6,542 nucleotides of DNA. Source: Candidatus Bathyarchaeota archaeon (lineage in GTDB: Archaea; Thermoproteota; Bathyarchaeia; 40CM-2-53-6). Position numbers and translations under genes: made by a program. The stretch lies in contig VBAY01000147.1 in NCBI GenBank assembly GCA_005883085.1, positions 1 to 6,542 of the forward strand. Reading direction: 5' to 3'. The notes beneath the pieces are model-generated. The model had not been told where the DNA came from, made no database searches, and saw only the letters and a list, made by a program, of their open reading frames with translations. Shown in pieces: positions 1-5,530 of the stretch. Every line of letters starts with the position of its first letter. The stretch's first letter is position 1.

Positions 1-21
1 TGCCTGCTCGTGCGCCTCAAG

Positions 22-121
22 GGGCCCGTAGTCGAGCCAGGACCAAGACGTGGGCCTTCGGAGCTATCGATTCCATAGCGAAGAGAGCCCAAAATCGTGG
101 GTTCGAATCCCACCGGGCCCG
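22..121 (+). tRNA. tRNA-Arg (anticodon TCG), intron-containing
   Basis: Decodes CGA (and possibly other CGN) arginine codons. The acceptor stem pairs GGGCCCG (22-28) with CGGGCCC (114-120), with discriminator G at 121 and no encoded CCA. The D-arm pairs GTC 31-33 with GAC 47-49; its loop has the GG at 40-41 followed by A42, which fits the A20 identity base of arginine tRNAs. The anticodon stem TGGGC 51-55 pairs with GCCCA 87-91. The loop reads C-T-TCG-G-A, with the anticodon at 58-60. The T-arm is GTGGG 97-101, loop TTCGAAT, CCCAC 109-113. The halves of the anticodon loop are separated by a 24-nt intron (62-85), so the mature tRNA is 22-61 joined to 86-121 (76 nt). Its promoter must lie mostly left of the window. 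Confidence 0.96.
62..85 (+). other. Archaeal tRNA intron (position 37/38) in a canonical bulge-helix-bulge
   Basis: The pre-tRNA folds into the motif cut by the archaeal splicing endonuclease. The central 4-bp helix pairs CTTC 56-59 with GAAG 80-83. The 5' bulge is 60-62 (GGA), cut after G61. The 3' bulge is 84-86 (AGA), cut after G85. Inside the intron, GCTAT 63-67 pairs with ATAGC 75-79 around a 7-nt loop. All helices are perfect Watson-Crick, so the intron boundaries are fixed by structure rather than by guess. The length, 24 nt, is short but normal for archaeal tRNA introns. Confidence 0.93.
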
Positions 122-187
122 CTCATTTCTTGGGGTGATGCAAAGTGCAATTAGACAGTTCAGCGCGATCTCTGCCCCGAAAATACA

Positions 188-1834
188 ATGACAAAATACA
201 GCAGCAGAGCATTGTCTATCATTATGCTCAGCCTTCTAGCGACTCTTTCTCTTGCTTACGCGCTTCCACAGACCTCTTCCCCATTTAGCAATAATTCTAA
301 TCCTCCCCCGTTTAGCGATCAGAAAGCGCCTGTCTCTGAGACAGTCTCCACGTATCTCAACCTGATCCAGCATATACCATCGATGACTTCAACTGCTGGA
401 GGCCCCAACGTAGCTTTCTCAGCCTCGGTCGTCTCCGACCCCACGATAGTCTTCAACCTTGACAGCTCCCCCCTCCCACAGAACGAGGAATCGGTAGCAG
501 TGAACCCGGCCACAAACACTGTCCTAGGCGGGTACAACGATTTCAGGGGACTCCTCGCACTGCTCAACATAAGCCCAGCTGGATTCACGGGCTTCTCCAT
601 ATCGAACGATGGCGGGGCGACTGTACGGACGGATGGGGACCTGCCCAAGGTCACGCTACCGTTGACGAACAGCCCAACGCTCTCAGGCGGGGACCCGGCC
701 GTGGACTCGAGCAACACGGGAACATTCTACCTCGCAAACCTCTACTATAACTTCAGCACCAGCAAGTTCGCAGGATGCCCGAAGAAGGCACCCTGCGAAA
801 GCTCGCTACTCGTATTTCCCTCTGTCTCGTCGTCAGCGCTCTCCTCGTGTATGGGAACAGGTTGCTGGGGCTCGCCGAAAATCGTTGTCGACACTACTTT
901 CACCGAGACTCCCGCGGGCGGCGTCTTCAACGACAAAGACTGGATAGCCGTCGACCGGACTTCACAAGCGTCGGGATTGTACCTGACCTATACTGCGTTC
1001 AACCTGCTCAACTCGCGGAGTACGATAGATATTGTCAGATGCACCTATGACCTTTCTTCGTGCAGCGGATCAACTGTCATAAGCGGGCCAGACATCAGTA
1101 CTCAGGGCTCGTTCGTGGCGGTGCGCCCGGACGGTAGCATCGCGGTCGTCTACGTCAGCTATGACACTATACCGTTGAGGATACGAGGTGTCCAGTGCTC
1201 ACCAGGGACAGGGGTAACTCTTACTTGTTCTGCGCCCACGACGATAGCTACCATTCCGTTCGCGATCATCTCGCTCGTGAACAACGACTTCCGCGTCCCC
1301 CTGCTTCCACAGCTTGCGGTAGACTACAGTAGTGCCCATCCTGGCCGTGTGGTCGTTGTCTGGGAGGAGTGTAAGACAGCGGGTGTTGCGGGAAGTACGT
1401 TCATCATCCTCACGTGTCCGCAGTCCTTCGTCCGAGCCGCCTACACTGACGCCGCAACGATGGCGGGGCCTTGGACATCGGTCAATGTTACGTCAAGCGG
1501 CTTCTTCCCCACCGTCGCTATCGACCCGTCGAAGGGCACGGTCAATATTGCTTACTACTCTACGATCAACGATCTGTGGAATCACCGATTGGATCTGTTC
1601 GTGTCCCAGTACCCATCAGGCGCATTCCCAGGAACACCAGCAATCACACGCGTTACCTCTACCAGTGACGAGCCTGATTCTGACCCTCTACTGCGCGGCG
1701 GCTTCTTCGGCGACTACATCCAGGCTATTGCGAACTCTGGAATAGTCTACCTCGCATACACCGCGAACTATGCCCAGAAAGGTACTCCCCCCTCCTACGG
1801 ACAAGACAACTACCTGACCACAATGCCCGACTGA
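188..1834 (+). CDS. Secreted beta-propeller protein, sialidase/BNR-like
   Basis: A 548-residue predicted extracellular protein. Residues 1-25 form a Sec-type signal peptide: K3 and R7, a hydrophobic stretch from about 8 to 22, and an A-Y-A cleavage site at 23-25. A Ser/Pro/Asn-rich linker follows. The body repeats a pattern (AVD, 4-8 residues, G, aliphatic, Y, aliphatic, A/Y) seven times, starting near 101, 169, 249, 307, 373, 439 and 508, as expected of a beta-propeller. S139-V146 (SNDGGATV) is a near-perfect Asp-box, typical of sialidase/BNR folds. All ten cysteines form five local pairs, and there are four N-glycosylation sequons (near residues 35, 127, 188 and 433). No C-terminal membrane anchor is seen, so it is probably released or held by partners. 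Enzymatic sialidase activity is not supported; a binding or structural role is equally possible. The ATG has no Shine-Dalgarno. Confidence 0.85.
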   Translation: MTKYSSRALSIIMLSLLATLSLAYALPQTSSPFSNNSNPPPFSDQKAPVSETVSTYLNLIQHIPSMTSTAGGPNVAFSASVVSDPTIVFNLDSSPLPQNEESVAVNPATNTVLGGYNDFRGLLALLNISPAGFTGFSISNDGGATVRTDGDLPKVTLPLTNSPTLSGGDPAVDSSNTGTFYLANLYYNFSTSKFAGCPKKAPCESSLLVFPSVSSSALSSCMGTGCWGSPKIVVDTTFTETPAGGVFNDKDWIAVDRTSQASGLYLTYTAFNLLNSRSTIDIVRCTYDLSSCSGSTVISGPDISTQGSFVAVRPDGSIAVVYVSYDTIPLRIRGVQCSPGTGVTLTCSAPTTIATIPFAIISLVNNDFRVPLLPQLAVDYSSAHPGRVVVVWEECKTAGVAGSTFIILTCPQSFVRAAYTDAATMAGPWTSVNVTSSGFFPTVAIDPSKGTVNIAYYSTINDLWNHRLDLFVSQYPSGAFPGTPAITRVTSTSDEPDSDPLLRGGFFGDYIQAIANSGIVYLAYTANYAQKGTPPSYGQDNYLTTMPD

Positions 1835-1841
1835 ATCCCGA

Positions 1842-1860
1842 CCCCCCTCTTCTTTTTTTC
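1842..1860 (+). terminator. Pyrimidine/T-tract terminator after the beta-propeller gene
   Basis: A C-run is followed by an interrupted T-tract with seven consecutive T at 1853-1859, starting 19 bp after the stop codon. Archaeal RNA polymerase terminates at T-tracts without needing a hairpin. The rest of the convergent gap up to 2051 (about 190 bp) shows no gene, RNA or repeat that I can support. Confidence 0.55.
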
Positions 1861-2051
1861 TCCGTCGATTTGGAAAGGAGACAGTTCTCCGATTCTGCTC
1901 TCAACCCGTTGTCATTGGTTTACTTCACGAGTATCGATAATATCTGGACGTCCTGTCGGAGAAGGTAAGGAGAATGATCTCTTCAGAAATGAGTGTCCAG
2001 CGATGTGTCGTCGAGGAAAGGAGAGGCCGGAGAGTGGGTCGAGTTGGTCAG

Positions 2052-2561
2052 CTAGTAGGGTGAGGTGGGTGTCCAGGCGACGAGAGTCTCCATCGCGGTA
2101 ATTCCGTTGATGCTGCCTAGTTTCTCAACAGAGGTTTCCAAGAGTTCTTCCGGACTGTAGCCGTGGAATGTGGCGAATATGTCGAACTCTCCAGGTATCA
2201 CGTGGGCTTCGACAAAGCTCGGGAAAGTCTTGATTTTCTGTAGGACGTTTTTGTAAGCTCCCTTCACCTTCACAAGAGCGAAAGCGATAGGATCTTCTGA
2301 TTCATCTTTTTTCGCGTTCGAGATTTTCTGAAGGGAGATCCCAGTCTGAGTAGACGTGATCCCTTTGATCTTTCTCATCTTCTCGACGATGCTGAAAGCC
2401 TTGTGGGGCTCATTGGTTCTTAGCTTGATTACGAGATCGAATCTACCTGTGACAGGTGTGACCGTCTCGACGCTCTTGATCTTTTGGAGTTGGCTGATGA
2501 CGCGTGTTATTCCTCCCCTGACGTTCGCGAAGACCCAGCTGGTCTGTTCTGATTTCGGCAT
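2052..2561 (-). CDS. Stand-alone tandem Lrp/AsnC ligand-binding (RAM) domain protein
   Basis: A 169-residue protein made of two copies of the Lrp/AsnC C-terminal effector-binding domain (alpha/beta ferredoxin-like, also called RAM), at about 8-80 and 92-164. The copies align: each starts with a beta-strand (WVFANV / AFALVKV), then a helix (ISQLQKIKSV / NVLQKIKTFP), then the signature turn with G-x-F-D (TGRFDLVIKL 38-47 and PGEFDIFATF 123-132), a second helix and a final strand. The N-terminal winged helix-turn-helix of true Lrp regulators is absent, so it cannot be a conventional DNA-binding regulator. In this family such proteins are thought to sense small molecules such as amino acids or to co-assemble with full Lrp proteins; that role is inferred here. 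The ATG at 2561 directly follows an A-rich stretch with no Shine-Dalgarno, suggesting a leaderless or short-leader mRNA. Confidence 0.87.
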   Translation of the reverse strand: MPKSEQTSWVFANVRGGITRVISQLQKIKSVETVTPVTGRFDLVIKLRTNEPHKAFSIVEKMRKIKGITSTQTGISLQKISNAKKDESEDPIAFALVKVKGAYKNVLQKIKTFPSFVEAHVIPGEFDIFATFHGYSPEELLETSVEKLGSINGITAMETLVAWTPTSPY

Positions 2562-2581
2562 TTTTTTCTACTACCGTGGTG

Positions 2582-2627
2582 GCGAACGTTGCGCCTATTT
2601 CCAGTGACGCGTACCTCGAACGTTCGC
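2582..2627 (-). promoter_or_regulatory. Putative promoter with paired CGAACGTT operator-like palindromes upstream of the RAM-domain gene
   Basis: GCGAACGTT at 2582-2590 and its exact reverse complement AACGTTCGC at 2619-2627 form a 9-bp inverted repeat. The distal copy sits inside a perfect 10-bp palindrome, CGAACGTTCG (2617-2626). The AACGTT centres are 34 bp apart, a little over three helical turns. Between them, on the minus strand, lies GGAAATAGG (2594-2602), a plausible TATA element about 38 bp from the start codon. A regulator bound at both sites would bracket the TATA. The element and its regulator are inferred; autoregulation through an Lrp-family partner is one possibility. Confidence 0.4.
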
Positions 2628-2710
2628 TAAGGGTAACGTCGCATCGTCCGTCGAGGGATTAACTTCGCTTCGGAAGCCCATTACAAGGGTTGGGGTAAGC
2701 TGAGCCAGGC

Positions 2711-2721
2711 GATAGATTAAA
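2711..2721 (+). promoter_or_regulatory. Putative TATA box for the four-gene operon
   Basis: GATAGATTAAA, centred about 36 bp before the ATG at 2753, is the most AT-rich stretch nearby. With the usual 25-bp spacing, transcription would begin near 2742, giving a leader of about 10 nt. This agrees with the absence of a Shine-Dalgarno before 2753. The 190-bp gap between the two divergent genes (2562-2752) otherwise holds only the operator-like palindromes. Confidence 0.4.
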
Positions 2722-2752
2722 GAAGCCAGAGACCTGCTATTCGGCTACAACC

Positions 2753-3292
2753 ATGAATGAGACGACACTCTCACTCAAGACAAACATGCGGAAACTCTGG
2801 GCAGACCATGCGATCTGGACCCGCCAATACGCTGTTTCAGCACTCGATAATGCGGCTGATATGGTAGCGGCGAAAGAGAGACTTTTGAAGACTCCTGATA
2901 ACATCGGAAACTCCTTCGTCCCATACTATGGCGAGGGAACGGGCAGAAAACTCGCGGAACTCTTGAGGAAACACGTCCTTCTGGGAGTTGATCTTATCGA
3001 GTTTGCAAAAGCTGGAGACCAGAAGAATTTCGAGAGCCAAGATAGCAAATGGACAGTGAATGCAGACGAGATAGCCGGCTTCCTAAGCCAGACAAATCCT
3101 CACTGGGCCAAGGATGACATGTTCGACCTGCTCCATCAGCATCTGACTCTGACGAAGAAACAGGTTGAAGCACGGCTTGACAAGAGATGGAACGATGATG
3201 TCGTGGCCTTCGACGATGTCTTCACCGAGATCAATACGGTCGCGGACACGATCTCACAAGGCATCATGAAACACTTCCCCGACAAGTTCTAG
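2753..3292 (+). CDS. Conserved all-helical protein of unknown function
   Basis: A 179-residue soluble protein, with no signal peptide or membrane segment, predicted to be almost entirely helical. I recognise its pattern from widespread bacterial and archaeal hypothetical proteins but know no established function. Notable motifs are LWADHxxWTR (15-24), NIGN plus PYYGEGTG (50-64), a helix ending in H74, AKAGD (85-89), NADEIAGFLSQTNPxW (103-118), HQHLTLT (128-134) and a C-terminal DKF. The two halves look like a diverged duplication: a helix with L-L-x-K/Q-H followed by about 19 residues ends in AKAGD in one and DKRWND in the other. H19, H74, H128 and H130 could bind metal or another ligand, but this is speculative. 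It is the first gene of the cluster, 55 nt before the thioredoxin-like gene. Some relatives carry enzyme names in databases that the sequence does not justify. Confidence 0.8.
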   Translation: MNETTLSLKTNMRKLWADHAIWTRQYAVSALDNAADMVAAKERLLKTPDNIGNSFVPYYGEGTGRKLAELLRKHVLLGVDLIEFAKAGDQKNFESQDSKWTVNADEIAGFLSQTNPHWAKDDMFDLLHQHLTLTKKQVEARLDKRWNDDVVAFDDVFTEINTVADTISQGIMKHFPDKF

Positions 3293-3309
3293 CAGAGCCC
3301 AAAATTAGC

Positions 3310-3340
3310 GCTCATCAACCGTTAGCGACGGCCGATGAGT
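3310..3340 (+). promoter_or_regulatory. Stem-loop in the gap before the thioredoxin-like gene
   Basis: CTCATC 3311-3316 pairs with GATGAG 3334-3339, extended by a G-U pair (3310/3340). A 2x2 internal loop (AA/CC) leads to CCGT 3319-3322 paired with ACGG 3328-3331 and a 5-nt loop. It ends 7 nt before the GTG start at 3348, so in the mRNA it could affect initiation, or mark a processing site between the first two cistrons. An AT-rich AAAATTAG at 3301-3308 could alternatively be an internal promoter for the downstream gene. Confidence 0.45.
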
Positions 3341-3347
3341 ACCATAG

Positions 3348-3908
3348 GTGCTGGAATTGGAGCTTCCGCAAGCCAGAACAGAATCCTTCACAATAGGAGC
3401 TGGTGCTCCGGATTTCGGGAACCTGCTTGGTGTGGACGGGGAACGCTACTCACTTTCATCTTTTCAGGATAAGAGACTGCTCGTTCTATTGTTCATCTCG
3501 AACGGGTGCCCAACAGTGAAAGCTTGCCAAGACCGGATGATCAAGATCCAGAAAGATTACTCAGAGAAAAAAGTTCAGTTGGTGGCCCTAAACTCGAACA
3601 ACTCGTATCTCTCACCAGCCGATACTTATGCTGAGATGGTTCTGAGAAATCAAGAGAAAAGCTTCAACTTCCCATATATCAAAGATGAAGATAGAACGGT
3701 TGCCAGGGCCTACGGAGCTCTATGCACGCCACACGTGTTTTTGCTGGATGAAGAACGGAGGCTTCGTTATAGGGGTCGTATAGACGACTCTCGAAACCCC
3801 GAACGAGTAACGGTCAACGATCTGCGAAACGCGATCGAAGATCTCACAGCAAACAGGCCGGTTCGAGTATCCGAGACAACGCCCTTCGGATGTAGCATAG
3901 TCTGGTAA
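3348..3908 (+). CDS. Thioredoxin-fold protein, AhpC/TSA (PRX_like1-type) redoxin
   Basis: A 186-residue cytoplasmic redoxin. APDFGNLLGVDGERYSLSSF (20-39) is the standard AhpC/TSA opening. LLVLLFISNGCPTVKAC (44-60) places a cysteine (C54) at the active-site position, with C60 six residues on; the family norm here is close to N-H-C-P-Y-V-K, so G53 replaces the usual His. YGALCTPHVFLLD (122-134) gives the cis-Pro loop (P128) with an extra C126, and the protein ends with PFGCSIVW (C182), the C-terminal signature I associate with PRX_like1 proteins. Four cysteines allow a thiol-disulfide or peroxidase cycle; the substrate is unknown. The start must be GTG 3348 or later because TAG occupies the codon just before it; no Shine-Dalgarno is visible. 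It is probably co-transcribed with its neighbours. Confidence 0.88.
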   Translation: MLELELPQARTESFTIGAGAPDFGNLLGVDGERYSLSSFQDKRLLVLLFISNGCPTVKACQDRMIKIQKDYSEKKVQLVALNSNNSYLSPADTYAEMVLRNQEKSFNFPYIKDEDRTVARAYGALCTPHVFLLDEERRLRYRGRIDDSRNPERVTVNDLRNAIEDLTANRPVRVSETTPFGCSIVW

Positions 3909-3913
3909 GTTCA

Positions 3914-3930
3914 TCAGGAAACCTTCCTGA
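3914..3930 (+). promoter_or_regulatory. Perfect 7-bp hairpin between thioredoxin-like and acetyltransferase genes
   Basis: TCAGGAA 3914-3920 pairs perfectly with TTCCTGA 3924-3930 around an ACC triloop. It lies in the 27-nt gap and ends 5 nt before the TTG start at 3936. AGGA in its 5' arm is the only Shine-Dalgarno-like sequence there and would be sequestered when folded. A role in translation or RNA processing is inferred. Confidence 0.45.
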
Positions 3931-3935
3931 GACCC

Positions 3936-4506
3936 TTGTCGAAACCTGGTCATATTTACGAACGGTTCACTACTCCTAAGAGACAACATGTAACTCTGCG
4001 TGTGATGAAGTGGGATGATCTTGACCGTCTGCTGTCGTTCATCAATACTGTTGTGAAAGAGAAACGGAGAGACTCAAAGGCAGGCCTATACGCGGGATTT
4101 GACGAGAAGGTCACCCGTGAAGAAGAAGCCGAATGGCTAGCACATACCCTAGTTGAAATGGACAGAGGAGATGTCATCAACTCAATTGCTGAAATCAGTG
4201 GAAAAATAATCGCAAACGGTGAGGTTACACGGGGAAAATACAAAGACACACGTCGCCACGGACACATGGGGCTAACTACGATCAGCAAATACAGGGGACA
4301 AGGCATAGGACGCAGGATCATAGACTCTCGTCCGAGAAAGCCGGAGAGCAGGACTAAGGACCATCGAAGCAGAGTTTCTCGCCCAGAACGAAACGGCCAG
4401 ACGAGCCTATGAGAAAGCAGGATTCAAACAGGCAGGAATAATCCCTCACAAAATCTTCAGAGACGGAAAGTACTTCGACGGCTTAATCATGTCCAGAGAA
4501 CTATGA
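3936..4506 (+). pseudogene. GNAT-family N-acetyltransferase disrupted by a frameshift
   Basis: Encodes an acetyl-CoA-dependent GNAT acetyltransferase in two reading frames. The first frame (3936-4322, 129 codons) holds an N-terminal VTLRVMKWDDLD region, VTREEEAEWL (59-68) and the acetyl-CoA-binding motif R-G-Q-G-I-G (120-125). It then runs into unrelated basic residues and stops at 4410-4412. From 4324 the next frame continues the fold with TLVRESRRAGL, TIEAEF, NETARRAYEKAGF and IFRDGKYFDGLIM, ending at TGA 4504-4506. That stop overlaps the next gene's start as ATGA. One missing residue (expected Glu after R-R-I-I) at the junction fits loss of two bases, GAGAC to GAC. A restored protein would have 190 residues, usual for the family. 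The true state may be a recent mutation or a sequencing/assembly error. The TTG start is the only long option; GTG 4002 would cut into the fold. The substrate (small-molecule amine or protein N-terminus) cannot be told. Confidence 0.85.
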
Positions 4507-5504
4507 TGCGAGATCGTAGCGATTTTTCAAACCCGACCCACGCGTCAGAATCTCCTGAGAATTTCTACAACCTCCAAAAGCAGATCTTCGAACTCTACAA
4601 CCTCGGAAAATATCGTGATGCCCTGACTCTTGCAGAGGAAGCCGCCTCCAGGTTTCCTGGAAAAGATGACAGAACCACTTACTGGAAAGCTTGTCTGCGC
4701 AGCCGGCTAGGAGAATTGGGCGAAGCACTCCAAGTGCTTAATGAGGCTACGAGAAGGGGGCTCTGGTGGTCCGAAGAAGCGCTGAAGACTGAAACGGATC
4801 TCGATCCAATTCGTGAAAGGCCCGAGTTCAAAATTTTCCTCGCTGAATGCGAGCGTATGAAACACATTGCAGACCGCACAGCCAAGCCCGAGCTAACTGT
4901 TCTAACTCCCACCGACTACTCGCCTGGAGAGGTCCGGCCTGTTATGATCGCTTTCCACCCAAGGGGAGAGGATTTCGAAGATTTTGTGGGGCTCTGGAGG
5001 CATGCACTATCGAAGGGTGTCATTGTCGCTTTCCCGCGTTCTTCTCAACTCCTCTCCTCTCACAGCCGTTGCTGGGATGACCTGGCTCGTTCGGAAAGAG
5101 AGGTCGCAGACATGTACTCTCAACTGAGTAGGATTTACAAGCTTGACAAAGAGAAAACGATTCTATCTGGTTTCTCCCAAGGTGCCACGCTTGCGATCTA
5201 TCTTGCTCTCAAAGGAAGTATTCGCGTTCGAGGATTCATCGCGGTAGCTCCAGCTTCGTCGGTAATCCCGTCTCACTCGGAAGAGTTCGCGTCTTTTGTC
5301 AAAGCAACCGAAAAACCTGGACTGAAGGCGTGGCTACTGGTTGGTGACAAGGATCGTTTCTTCGAGCGGGTTAGCATTCTCCACTCAAACATGAAAGTGA
5401 ATGGTCTAAGATTTGAGTATGTTGTTGAGCCTGGTTTAGGCCATGCTTATCCGGACGATTTCGCTGTGAAACTGGAACATGCTGTCGATTTCATTCTCAA
5501 CTAG
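4503..5504 (+). CDS. TPR-like domain fused to an alpha/beta hydrolase (esterase/dienelactone hydrolase type)
   Basis: A 333-residue cytoplasmic protein. Residues 20-85 form two TPR-like helical hairpins (LYNLGKYRDALTLAEEAASRFP and a second around GELGEALQVLNEA). They close with LDPIRERPEFKIFL (100-113), the signature seen at the end of TPR arrays. Residues 130-333 are an alpha/beta hydrolase: HPRGED near 152-157 as the probable oxyanion region, nucleophile elbow GFSQG with S225, acid D282 or D284 in VGDKD, and catalytic H314 in GLGHAYPDDF. The triad is complete, so it should be active, probably as a carboxylesterase or thioesterase on an unknown substrate; the TPR part suggests a protein partner. 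The start is ATG 4503 (a second ATG follows directly). It overlaps the acetyltransferase stop by 4 bp, a sign of translational coupling that the upstream frameshift would disturb. Confidence 0.87.
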   Translation: MMRDRSDFSNPTHASESPENFYNLQKQIFELYNLGKYRDALTLAEEAASRFPGKDDRTTYWKACLRSRLGELGEALQVLNEATRRGLWWSEEALKTETDLDPIRERPEFKIFLAECERMKHIADRTAKPELTVLTPTDYSPGEVRPVMIAFHPRGEDFEDFVGLWRHALSKGVIVAFPRSSQLLSSHSRCWDDLARSEREVADMYSQLSRIYKLDKEKTILSGFSQGATLAIYLALKGSIRVRGFIAVAPASSVIPSHSEEFASFVKATEKPGLKAWLLVGDKDRFFERVSILHSNMKVNGLRFEYVVEPGLGHAYPDDFAVKLEHAVDFILN

Positions 5505-5522
5505 GCCGGAAAGTTTGCCGGT
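5505..5522 (+). terminator. Possible weak hairpin between convergent genes
   Basis: GCCGG 5505-5509 can pair with CCGGT 5518-5522 (one G-U) around an 8-nt loop, in the 26-bp gap between the hydrolase stop and the glycosylase stop. Only short T-runs follow, so termination by this element is uncertain. Transcripts from both sides probably overlap at their 3' ends. Confidence 0.25.
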
Positions 5523-5530
5523 ATCTCACG

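Noticed and set aside
97..121. tRNA 3' end as an integration (att) site
   Set aside because: No second copy of the tRNA 3' sequence and no integrase occurs in the window.
319..1745. Open frames on both strands inside the beta-propeller gene (for example 319-717 minus, 775-1050 plus, 1332-1745 plus)
   Set aside because: They overlap a gene with signal peptide and repeat structure, have low-complexity or Arg/Ser-rich translations and show no family motif.
2493..2521. C/D-box-like sequence (TGATGA followed by CTGA)
   Set aside because: It lies antisense within a coding region, lacks paired C'/D' boxes and terminal stem, and is likely chance.
3335..3347. ATG at 3335 as start of the thioredoxin-like gene
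   Set aside because: It is in a different frame from the redoxin, and TAG 3345-3347 closes the redoxin frame just before GTG 3348.
3956..4321. Minus-strand open frame opposite the acetyltransferase
   Set aside because: The plus strand carries clear GNAT motifs; the antisense translation has no recognisable feature.
4317..4326. Programmed ribosomal frameshift in the acetyltransferase
   Set aside because: There is no slippery heptamer or downstream pseudoknot that I can see, and a residue is missing at the junction; a 2-nt deletion explains it better.
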